From positions 2,207,001-2,271,000 of the forward strand of contig NZ_CP123622.1 of NCBI RefSeq assembly GCF_029873255.1: a DNA stretch of 64,000 nt. Reading direction: 5' to 3'. A model generated the notes under the pieces. That model saw only the letters and a list, made by a program, of their open reading frames with translations, was not told the DNA's origin and made no database searches. This DNA is from Pigmentibacter sp. JX0631 (GTDB taxonomy: Bacteria; Bdellovibrionota_B; Oligoflexia; Silvanigrellales; Silvanigrellaceae). The position numbers and the translations under genes are program-made. Each line of letters opens with the position of its first letter. Position 1 is the first letter of the stretch. Below are positions 1 through 6,922 of the stretch, piece by piece.

Positions 1-716
1 GAAAAAGCTCTAACTTTATTGTGCAAAGTGATAGCAGGTAAACAAAAGTCTAATAAACCTTCCTCGGGTTTTATTTTATCAGCTTTTGAAGCCATTTCAT
101 GATTTTGTTCTTTTCCTACAGTTTTTCCAGCAAAATAATTAGGTAGTGTTTTTCCTAATAAATGAGAGCCTTTAGCAAACAATAATTCAAGTAAGTCGCC
201 ACTTTTTATTTCAGGATCTAAAGGAATTTCTTCTTGAGCTAGAATAGGGCCAGCATCCATTGCTGCTACTGATAATAGAATTGTTACTCCTGTTAATTTA
301 TCTCCATTTTCAATAGTTCTTTGAACTGGAGCCGCTCCTCGATACAAAGGTAACAAGCTTGGATGGATATTTAATGTGCCAAACTTAGGTATTTCTAAAA
401 AACTTTTTGGCAAGTAGTTACCATAAGCAGCAGTAATACATAAATCAGGTTCAAGTAGTTTTAGATCTTCAATAAAAGCTTCTTCTTTAGCGTTGGTAGG
501 GGTCAAAACTGGAATTCCTTTTTCTAAAGCAGTTTGATGCACAGGAGAAGGAGTTTCGCTTCCATTTCTAGTTGATCTTGCGGGAGGTTGACTGACAACT
601 AATATGATTTTAATAAATTGATCGTACTGCAACAGAATTTTAAGAGCTTCAGCTGCAATTTTTGGTGTTCCTAAAAAAACTACTTTTTTTCTATTATCTT
701 TTTGTAAAAAACTCAT
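1..716 (-). CDS. fmt: methionyl-tRNA formyltransferase, 3' part cut by window edge
   Basis: Formylates Met-tRNAfMet in the cytoplasm for translation initiation, using 10-formyltetrahydrofolate. The minus-strand frame opens with ATG at 716 (MSFLQKDNRKKVVFLGTPK) and stays open to base 1, giving about 238 codons of a protein usually near 310 residues; the missing part is the C-terminal tRNA-binding domain. The formyltransferase core shows the N-terminal FLGTPKIAAEAL strand-loop and the family signature around HPSLLPLYRGAAPVQ, followed by the MDAGPILAQEEI segment. It lies downstream of folK and rpmH in the same direction. Very sure of the family; only the 3' end is unseen. Confidence 0.95.
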   Translation of the reverse strand, partial: MSFLQKDNRKKVVFLGTPKIAAEALKILLQYDQFIKIILVVSQPPARSTRNGSETPSPVHQTALEKGIPVLTPTNAKEEAFIEDLKLLEPDLCITAAYGNYLPKSFLEIPKFGTLNIHPSLLPLYRGAAPVQRTIENGDKLTGVTILLSVAAMDAGPILAQEEIPLDPEIKSGDLLELLFAKGSHLLGKTLPNYFAGKTVGKEQNHEMASKADKIKPEEGLLDFCLPAITLHNKVRAF

Positions 717-810
717 CTAATGACCTTTAAAAAACAGGAGATATTTTTCCTGTAAGAGAACATTGCAAATTCAATCAGCAATACCATGACTTCATAAAAA
801 TTAAAATCGT

Positions 811-1311
811 CTATAAAAGATTAAAATGCTTTAATATAGTTTCTTTTGAAATTTGCATTTCATTTTCAACCATATCTTGCCAAAAATCTCTTTTAAAATA
901 TTCTGTGTGAGGAACATGAAAATCGGGAGACTTATAATATATACATGGTTTTAATGAACAAAAAGGTAAACTATTACTTGAATGAGCACAGAATAAGATA
1001 TCGATATCTAAAGCTCTTGGCATCCATCTCCGTTCTCTAGGATGTCCAATTATATCTTCAATTTCAATTATGACTCGATAAAGTTCTATCGGGTTTAAGC
1101 TTGTTTCGACATGAGCCACAAAATTAATATAGAATTCATGATTATCTGTATTATAAACAGGGTGAGTCAGGGGAAGGGTTTCTCTCCACCGACTTTGTTC
1201 TAAAACTGTGACATGTTTTTCTAAAAGCTTTAAAGATTTTGATAAGTTATCTATTCTGTCTCCTAAATTGGAGCCAAAAGCCAATATGTAGTGGTATTTT
1301 TTTTTCTGCAT
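811..1311 (-). CDS. folK: 2-amino-4-hydroxy-6-hydroxymethyldihydropteridine pyrophosphokinase (HPPK)
   Basis: Transfers pyrophosphate from ATP to 6-hydroxymethyl-7,8-dihydropterin in folate synthesis. At 166 aa it has the usual single-domain HPPK length. Visible family marks are the N-terminal LAFGSNLGDR turn (about residues 10-19), NFVAHVET in the middle and the HPPK signature RWMPRALDIDIL (about residues 95-106) that carries the metal-binding Asp pair. ATG at 1311 is the only good start. It sits just downstream of rpmH, past that gene's terminator, and upstream of fmt, so two one-carbon/folate-dependent genes are adjacent. In many bacteria rpmH is followed by rnpA instead. Confidence 0.93.
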   Translation of the reverse strand: MQKKKYHYILAFGSNLGDRIDNLSKSLKLLEKHVTVLEQSRWRETLPLTHPVYNTDNHEFYINFVAHVETSLNPIELYRVIIEIEDIIGHPRERRWMPRALDIDILFCAHSSNSLPFCSLKPCIYYKSPDFHVPHTEYFKRDFWQDMVENEMQISKETILKHFNLL

Positions 1312-1330
1312 TATTATATGTTTAACAAAA

Positions 1331-1349
1331 AAGGCGCACGAAGCGCCTT
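1331..1349 (-). terminator. rho-independent terminator after rpmH
   Basis: A 7-bp GC-rich stem (1331-1337 with 1343-1349) and a 5-nt loop. On the minus strand it is followed by a run of T (AAAA at 1327-1330 on the plus strand). It lies 20 bp past the rpmH stop and upstream of the folK start. Confidence 0.75.
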
Positions 1350-1369
1350 TTAGGAGTTAATCTATAGTA

Positions 1370-1522
1370 TTACTTAGCGTAAACAGTTGCAGCGAGTCTA
1401 GTGCGTCCTTTGGTACGACGACGTTTGATTACGTTGCGGCCATTTTTTGTAGCCATGCGAGCACGGAAACCGTGTTTGCGTTTACGAACTTTATTACTTG
1501 GTTGAAATGTTCTTTTACTCAT
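1370..1522 (-). CDS. rpmH: 50S ribosomal protein L34
   Basis: A 50-residue basic protein of the large ribosomal subunit. The translation begins [20 protein letters not shown] and ends [17 protein letters not shown]. This is a near-canonical L34, with TFQPS at the N-terminus, the HGFRARM block and a Lys/Arg-rich tail. The start is ATG at 1522, with a GAGAGGAT Shine-Dalgarno a few bases upstream, and the stop is TAA at 1370-1372. rnpA and dnaA, the frequent neighbours of rpmH, are not seen here; folK follows instead. Confidence 0.97.
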   Translation of the reverse strand: MSKRTFQPSNKVRKRKHGFRARMATKNGRNVIKRRRTKGRTRLAATVYAK

Positions 1523-1735
1523 GTCACAAATCCTCTCAAATCATAGGAACCATTTTGCTAGCATAAGCCTTATCATAGTGCAAGCATAAAGTAAAAAAAA
1601 CAAAAACTAAAAAAGTTCAATGGTTGATTAAATTGTGATCTAAGATCTTTCTGGCTTTGAATTTGTCTTTTTCTGTGGCATAGGTTTTTCATGGATTTGA
1701 GCCATTTTCTATTAAATAAGTGAGAAGAAAAAACC

Positions 1736-2938
1736 ATGAATTTTAAACAAAGAGACTCTGGTAATAGAGGAAAAAAACCAATAAAAACGAATGGAAGAGA
1801 TAAGAATTCACGGAATAGGTCTGAAGATTCAGCAGACCGCGAGGAAAAGAGATCACCTCGTACCTCAGATCGTGGTGAAAGGACTTCTAGATATGCAGCA
1901 GATCGTGGTGAAAAAAGATCGCCTCGTACCTCAGATCGTGGTGAAAGGACTTCTAGGTATGCAGCGGACCGTGGTGAAAAGAGATCTCCGCGTTCCTCTG
2001 ATCGTGGCGAAAAAAGATCACAGTATTCTTCAGATCGGGAAAGACAAAAACCGCATTTTGCGAAAGACAGAAATTCATTTGAAGGCGGAGATAAAACTTC
2101 CAGACCTCAAAAAAATGAGCAAAATCAATTATTTAAAACATTTAAAAAACCATTAAAAGAAATTTTTATTTGGGGTAGAAGAACTGTAGAAGCTTATTTA
2201 AGCAATTTGCACCAACAGGGAAAAGAAATAGACAATTCAAAGTATGCTCTGCACATCATTGTTGATAAATCTAATAAAGCACCTTCCCAACTAAAACCTT
2301 CAGTTGAATCTGCTCAATTATTAGGTATTAAAATTGTACCCCATCAATCAACAGAAACATGGCCTATAGCGGATTCCGGTGAAGAGCTTAATCACCAACG
2401 TATATGTTTAAAAATCCCTGAATATCCAATACAGTATTTATCTGAAGCAGTAGAAGTTATAAAATCGGCTAATCTAGAGTCTCAACATGGTTGTATAGGG
2501 CTAGTTTTAGACCAAATACAAGATCCAAGAAATTTCGGTGCAATAATTCGCAGTGCGGCATTTTTTGGTGTAAAATTCATAGTTTATGGAACGGATAGAC
2601 AAGCTGACATATCGTCTCTTGTACTAAAAACAGCCGCGGGTGGGGCGTTTTCCATCTCGCTTATTCCTGCTGTAAACATCAACCGCGCTCTCCAACAAAT
2701 CAAGGAAGCTGGGGCTTGGATAGTTGGTACTGCTTTAGGTGAAAATTCTAGTAACTTAAAAGATTTACCAATAGATAGAGCATGGGTAGGAGTTCTTGGG
2801 AACGAAGAAAAAGGCTTGCGGAATGAAGTCTTAAAAAACTGTGACTATGTCGTCCAAATTCCAGGCGGAAAAGGAACGGTAGATTCTCTAAATGTAAGTG
2901 TTGCGGCTGGAATTCTTATTCATTCTTTAAGCCACTAA
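1736..2938 (+). CDS. rlmB: SpoU/TrmH-family rRNA 2'-O-methyltransferase (RlmB-like) with repetitive basic N-terminus
   Basis: Predicted SAM-dependent SPOUT methyltransferase, probably modifying G2251 of 23S rRNA. Residues ~1-135 are a charged, disordered region with a 22-residue tandem repeat rich in SDRGE/R. A substrate-binding domain begins at FIWGRRTVEAYL (~144-155). The knotted methyltransferase domain follows with LVLDQIQDPRNFGAIIRSA (~258-276), VGVLGNEEKGLR (~353-364) and the C-terminal signature SLNVSVAAGILIHS. A normal RlmB is about 250 aa, so roughly 130 residues are added at the N-terminus. pgeF begins 10 bp after the stop, suggesting co-transcription. Assignment to RlmB rather than another TrmH paralogue is likely but not certain. 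Confidence 0.88.
   Translation: MNFKQRDSGNRGKKPIKTNGRDKNSRNRSEDSADREEKRSPRTSDRGERTSRYAADRGEKRSPRTSDRGERTSRYAADRGEKRSPRSSDRGEKRSQYSSDRERQKPHFAKDRNSFEGGDKTSRPQKNEQNQLFKTFKKPLKEIFIWGRRTVEAYLSNLHQQGKEIDNSKYALHIIVDKSNKAPSQLKPSVESAQLLGIKIVPHQSTETWPIADSGEELNHQRICLKIPEYPIQYLSEAVEVIKSANLESQHGCIGLVLDQIQDPRNFGAIIRSAAFFGVKFIVYGTDRQADISSLVLKTAAGGAFSISLIPAVNINRALQQIKEAGAWIVGTALGENSSNLKDLPIDRAWVGVLGNEEKGLRNEVLKNCDYVVQIPGGKGTVDSLNVSVAAGILIHSLSH
1850..1981 (+). repeat. two tandem 66-bp units inside the rlmB-like gene
   Basis: Units at 1850-1915 and 1916-1981 are nearly identical; a third, partial and more diverged unit starts at 1982. The period is a multiple of three, so the repeat encodes a 22-residue basic/acidic peptide unit (SPRTSDRGERTSRY and following) and keeps frame whatever the copy number. 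Confidence 0.9.
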
Positions 2939-2947
2939 AGGACTCTT

Positions 2948-3871
2948 ATGCTTTTTTTATCACATTTGGATTTAAATGACTATTCATTGCATGTTCCTGA
3001 TGCTTTTCTAAAAAAATTTAGTCCAAGTGTTGAAAAGCTATCTTTTAATCCTTTTCAAAATGATGAACACCTTGCAGTTAAAATCAATTCCTGCAGAAGT
3101 TCTGTACGCTTTTCTTTGCACGAAGCTCTAACACCTTCTTTTTTGGTGAAAGCTTTTCATAGTAACGTTATTGCTCGAGCTTCTGAAAATTCTCCTGCAG
3201 CAGATGCGCATTATATTATAGCGCCGTTGCGGAATACTTCTCCTATTTTTCAAGGAAAAAAATATTTATCTATACGCACGGCGGATTGTTTAGCTGTTGT
3301 TTTTGTTTTTGAAAATGCTGAATATTTTATTGGAGCTATCGCTCATGCGGGTTGGAAGGGATTAACTCAGGGAATTATACAAAATACCATTGAACGTTTA
3401 ATAGTTGAGGCAAATGCGCTAGGAATTTCCAAAAGTAATTTGCTTAATGAACTACATATTCATATTGCACCAGCTATTTTTGGAGTGTCTTATGAATGTG
3501 GCAGTGATGTTGCGACTGCTTTTCAACAGCATTTTAGCTCACTGACATCGAAATATAACAATGCAATAAGCTATTTAGATCTTTACAATTTACTAACAAA
3601 TATTCAACAAGATCCCTCTCTTTTGGATGTTGTGCAAAGTAATTTATTTAAAAATCAGCATTCTATTCTCATTCCAGGGAAAATTTTTCCAGATTTACAA
3701 CTTTTAGCGGCGCTAGAGGGTTATATATCCGGCATTCCAAGTGAGAATATTGAGATTTTAAGAGAAAATACTTATAGTCATCCATGCCTTTTTAGTTATC
3801 GTGAAGCAAGTCATAAAAAGACAAATGCAAGTCATAGGCAGTGGACCCATCTTTGTTTTCCCTCTATTTAG
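2948..3871 (+). CDS. pgeF: laccase-domain purine nucleoside phosphorylase/polyphenol oxidase family protein (YfiH/PgeF)
   Basis: Member of the multicopper-like YfiH family. Family members act as Cu/Zn-dependent purine nucleoside phosphorylases, and E. coli YfiH corrects peptidoglycan precursors. The 307-aa protein shows the metal-site blocks RTADCLAVVF (~109-118), AIAHAGWKGLTQGII (~129-143, with the conserved His) and HIHIAPAIFGVSYECG (~173-188, with the conserved Cys). The N-terminal ~90 residues are less conserved. The gene is 10 bp downstream of the rRNA methyltransferase on the same strand. Confidence 0.88.
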   Translation: MLFLSHLDLNDYSLHVPDAFLKKFSPSVEKLSFNPFQNDEHLAVKINSCRSSVRFSLHEALTPSFLVKAFHSNVIARASENSPAADAHYIIAPLRNTSPIFQGKKYLSIRTADCLAVVFVFENAEYFIGAIAHAGWKGLTQGIIQNTIERLIVEANALGISKSNLLNELHIHIAPAIFGVSYECGSDVATAFQQHFSSLTSKYNNAISYLDLYNLLTNIQQDPSLLDVVQSNLFKNQHSILIPGKIFPDLQLLAALEGYISGIPSENIEILRENTYSHPCLFSYREASHKKTNASHRQWTHLCFPSI

Positions 3872-4013
3872 AAGAAATCTCATTAAGTAGTGGAAAGACT
3901 TAGCGGTCTCTGTTTTTCGCTTGCCCATCATAAGTAAACCGTGATAGCTCTAGGTTCATTTAATGGGCTTTTGAAATGTTACTGGGTTCAGCCCAATAGG
4001 AGATAAAAACCAA

Positions 4014-4430
4014 ATGAATGAAGTTTCTCAAGTGGCTTATCGTTATGCAGCACTATTTTATGGTATTATTGCTGCTTATTTTTGGTATATTTTTTATGCT
4101 TTATGGGGATTTTTAGGAAGAAATTATTTTCCTCAAGATGTTTCCAGTGTATTGAGTATTCAAAACAGTAATTTTCATATCGTTAATATTATAGTAGCTT
4201 CAGTTCTAACCTTATCTGTATTAATTGGTTTAATTTTACATAAAAAATTAAAGGAATTTATTGTTGATGTTGGTGATGAGCTTTCTCGCGTTGCATGGCC
4301 AACCTTAAAAGAAGCTCAAAAAACAACAGCCATTGTTATTGCGCTTGTCATTGTTTCTTCCATTGTGTTGTTTTTTGCTGATATGATATTTTTAAAAGCG
4401 ATCAATTTAATTATGAATACTGCAGCTTAA
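4014..4430 (+). CDS. secE: preprotein translocase subunit SecE
   Basis: Small essential subunit of the SecYEG channel in the inner membrane. At 138 aa it has three predicted membrane spans (~15-35, 53-72, 102-127), as in enterobacterial SecE, rather than the single span of many other bacteria. The diagnostic amphipathic segment VGDELSRVAWPTLKEAQKT (~85-103) precedes the last span. ATG at 4014 follows AGGAGAT. The 142-bp upstream gap has no gene I can identify; it includes a short possible hairpin (TGGGTTCAGCCCA, ~3980-3993). nusG follows after 31 bp, the usual order. Confidence 0.93.
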   Translation: MNEVSQVAYRYAALFYGIIAAYFWYIFYALWGFLGRNYFPQDVSSVLSIQNSNFHIVNIIVASVLTLSVLIGLILHKKLKEFIVDVGDELSRVAWPTLKEAQKTTAIVIALVIVSSIVLFFADMIFLKAINLIMNTAA

Positions 4431-4461
4431 GCAAATTTGATAAATCAAGGAATTTAAATTT

Positions 4462-5082
4462 ATGGTGGATACAAAATTGAGTGAACAAGAAACTACAGCA
4501 AAGACAAATTCGTTTACACATGAAAGATTTAAATGGTACGCCGTTTTAACCCAATCTGGGATGGAAAAAAAAGCAAAAGCAACATTAGAAGAGCGCATTA
4601 AAAAGCTAAAAATGACTGATTATTTTGGTCAAATTCTAATTCCTACCATGACGGTTGAAAAAATAGATGAAGGCGGAAAAAAGAAAAAAGTAGAACAAAA
4701 AATGATGCCTGGTTATCTATTTGTCCAAATGGATCCTGATCATAAAGCTACTTTTGGATGTGTTAAAGATACGCCAAAAATTTCTTCTTTTATTGGTGCA
4801 GCGGCTAATCAAGATCCTAAACCAGTTCCTGATGAAGAAATCAGTCGTATATTTAATAAAGCTGCTGAAGCTACTAAGGCTGCACCGGCTAAGCCGCTTA
4901 CTGCATTTGAAAAAGGTGAGAAAGTAAAAGTAATTGAAGGTCCATTCACTAACTTTATTGGCGATATTGATGAAGTAAAACCTGACAAAATGAAACTTCG
5001 TTTACTTATTTCTGTCTTTGGTAGAGCTACTCCGGTTGAACTTGAATTTAATAAAGTTGAAAAGCTAAAAGACGGTGAGTAA
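4462..5082 (+). CDS. nusG: transcription termination/antitermination protein NusG
   Basis: Transcription elongation factor binding RNA polymerase and, through its KOW domain, Rho or ribosomal protein S10. The 206-aa protein has an NGN domain starting at KWYAVLTQSGMEKKAKATL (~24-42) with the MPGYLFVQM strand (~82-90). The C-terminal KOW is at FEKGEKVKVIEGPFTNFIGD (~148-167) and ends FGRATPVELEF. It directly follows secE. In most bacteria the rplK-rplA-rplJ-rplL operon comes next; here a strong terminator ends the unit and unrelated genes follow. Confidence 0.95.
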   Translation: MVDTKLSEQETTAKTNSFTHERFKWYAVLTQSGMEKKAKATLEERIKKLKMTDYFGQILIPTMTVEKIDEGGKKKKVEQKMMPGYLFVQMDPDHKATFGCVKDTPKISSFIGAAANQDPKPVPDEEISRIFNKAAEATKAAPAKPLTAFEKGEKVKVIEGPFTNFIGDIDEVKPDKMKLRLLISVFGRATPVELEFNKVEKLKDGE

Positions 5083-5113
5083 TAGTTTTTAAAAATAATA
5101 TTTGACTATATTA

Positions 5114-5144
5114 AAAACAGAGCTTTAAAAGCTCTGTTTTTTTT
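5114..5144 (+). terminator. rho-independent terminator after nusG
   Basis: Perfect 11-bp stem (5114-5124 with 5130-5140) with a TTAAA loop, followed by an uninterrupted run of T up to 5145. It closes the secE-nusG unit. Confidence 0.92.
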
Positions 5145-5201
5145 TATACAATTAATGATGGATAAAAATTCTAAATACAATTTCTTAAAGGTTAAGTTTC
5201 C

Positions 5202-5576
5202 ATGGGAAAAAATAATGAAATGGAAAGAAGAAGTTCTGAAAGATATAAAAGTGGAATTCCAGTATTAATTAAAAGTAAAGAAATAACTAGAGTGTTAGAA
5301 TGCACATTAATTGATATTTCAAAAACAGGTTTTGCTGTAAGAATAGAGCATGGAAAAATAAAAATGGATAGTGATGAACATTTTATTTTATCAATAGATC
5401 CAGCATTATTTGAGTTAAATGAATATAATAGTATAGAAATAAATTCTATATGTAAAAGAATAGATCTTGATAAAAAAATATTAGGTGCTATTTTTTATAA
5501 AAATAATGAATTAACAAATAAGTATTTAGAAAATATAATTTTTTATTTTAAAAAGATTAACGAGAATTTGTATTAA
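5202..5576 (+). CDS. PilZ-domain protein, probable c-di-GMP receptor
   Basis: A 124-aa single-domain PilZ protein. Both c-di-GMP-binding elements are present: the arginine motif RRSSERYKSG near residues 9-18, and D-x-S-x-x-G as DISKTGFAV near residues 39-47. PilZ proteins of this size usually pass c-di-GMP signals to motility or secretion partners. It is followed 30 bp later by a receiver-TPR gene in the same direction, so the two may act together. Start ATG at 5202; alternative ATG at 5220 (MERRSS). Confidence 0.82.
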   Translation: MGKNNEMERRSSERYKSGIPVLIKSKEITRVLECTLIDISKTGFAVRIEHGKIKMDSDEHFILSIDPALFELNEYNSIEINSICKRIDLDKKILGAIFYKNNELTNKYLENIIFYFKKINENLY

Positions 5577-5606
5577 GTTACTTGCTATTATTTAAGGAAT
5601 TTTTTT

Positions 5607-6779
5607 ATGACTTTAGTTCTTGAGCTTCCTGAAGATTTATCTTTTTTAATTGTAGATGAAAGTGAAGCCATTCGGACTACGGTTTCTGCTGGATTAAAGT
5701 CATTAGGATTTAAGTATGTAACACAAGCAACAAGTTCTTTAATAGCATGTGAAATTATTAGAAACAAAAAAATTGATTTTGTAATTTGTGAATTAGATAT
5801 GTCTCTTATAAATGGGGTAGATTTATTAAAAGAAATAAGAGATTCTAATGAATTAAATAAAATTGCTTTTCTTATGATGAGTGGACGTGTAACAAAAGAA
5901 AACATTGCTTTGTTAGCAGAATATGAGATAGACGGATTTTTAAAGAAGCCATTTACTTTTCAAGCTTTAGCTCAAAAAATACCAATTTGTATGCAAAGCT
6001 ATAATAATCCAAATAGTATAGAAAGTAAGTTTCAAGAAGCAAAATCAATGATCAAAAATGATGACTATCCAATTGCTTTGAATAAATATGAACTTTTACT
6101 AAAAAAATTACCTAATTCATGTCGAGCTCGTGTTGGACTTGCTATTTGTTACAGGATGATGAGAAATTATCAAAAAGCAGAAACAATGTGCCGACAAGCA
6201 ATTGAAAAAAATCCTGTATACGTTCAATCTTATGATGAATTAGGAAAAATATATGTCAATATGAATAAAATAGAAGAGGCTATAAAAGTTTTTAAAAAAG
6301 CAGTTACCTTGAGTCCAAGCAATCCGCTACGTTTTGAAAGAATTACTTCTCTTTTAGTTGAAAGACAAAGATTTAAAGAAGCTGAATTATTTATGGAATC
6401 CGCGGCAAGCAATGGAATCGCATATACAAATTTAAATGAGCAATTTGGTAAAATACTTTTTTATCAAAAAAAATTAGAGAAAGCTGCAATTTATTTTGAA
6501 AAAGCATTATTGAGTGATCCAAATAATAGAAGCTTAATAAATTTAATGGGAATTTGTCTAAAAGATCTAAATCGCTATGATGAAGCATTAAAATACTATA
6601 ATATGGCTATTAAAGCTTATCCTACTGATACTAAAGTTTTGTTTAATAAAGCTCTTTGTTTTTTTGAAATGAAAGAATTTGAAAGAGCTAAAAAACTTTG
6701 TGAATATATTTTAACTTTGGATCCTGCAAATCAAAAAGTAATAAATAAAATTCAAGAAATTGAATTAAAACCAGAATAA
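5607..6779 (+). CDS. receiver-domain protein with TPR repeats; phosphoacceptor Asp replaced by Glu
   Basis: A 390-aa protein with an N-terminal CheY-like receiver (~10-125) and about seven tetratricopeptide repeats (~135-385). Receiver landmarks are the acidic pair D17-E18 (LIVDESEA), the Ser of MMSG (S92) and the conserved Lys of FLKKPF (K114). The strand that normally carries the phosphoacceptor reads VICELDMS: by alignment to VISDWNMP of CheY, E62 stands where Asp is expected. A Glu there can mimic the phosphorylated state, so the protein may be constitutively active or phosphorylation-independent. The TPR part suggests a scaffold. No DNA-binding domain is present. It may form a unit with the PilZ gene upstream. 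Confidence 0.85.
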   Translation: MTLVLELPEDLSFLIVDESEAIRTTVSAGLKSLGFKYVTQATSSLIACEIIRNKKIDFVICELDMSLINGVDLLKEIRDSNELNKIAFLMMSGRVTKENIALLAEYEIDGFLKKPFTFQALAQKIPICMQSYNNPNSIESKFQEAKSMIKNDDYPIALNKYELLLKKLPNSCRARVGLAICYRMMRNYQKAETMCRQAIEKNPVYVQSYDELGKIYVNMNKIEEAIKVFKKAVTLSPSNPLRFERITSLLVERQRFKEAELFMESAASNGIAYTNLNEQFGKILFYQKKLEKAAIYFEKALLSDPNNRSLINLMGICLKDLNRYDEALKYYNMAIKAYPTDTKVLFNKALCFFEMKEFERAKKLCEYILTLDPANQKVINKIQEIELKPE

Positions 6780-6922
6780 ATTCAGTAATTAATATATTTT
6801 AAATACATTGTAATATATTTAAAAAGTAAATAAACAAAATAATTAGAGTTGACAATAGTTAAGAAGTTTGAGATTTTTTATATTCAACTTTATTTTTTCT
6901 TTTGATGATGAGGTTATATTTT

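Noticed and set aside
1736-2156. CRISPR-like array in the repeat region near 1.85-2.0 kb
   Set aside because: The 66-bp units are contiguous, have no spacers and keep a coding frame; they are a protein repeat.
3872-4013. Possible tRNA before secE, because a GGTTCA-like motif appears
   Set aside because: No acceptor stem or anticodon arm can be folded around it; only a short hairpin is present.
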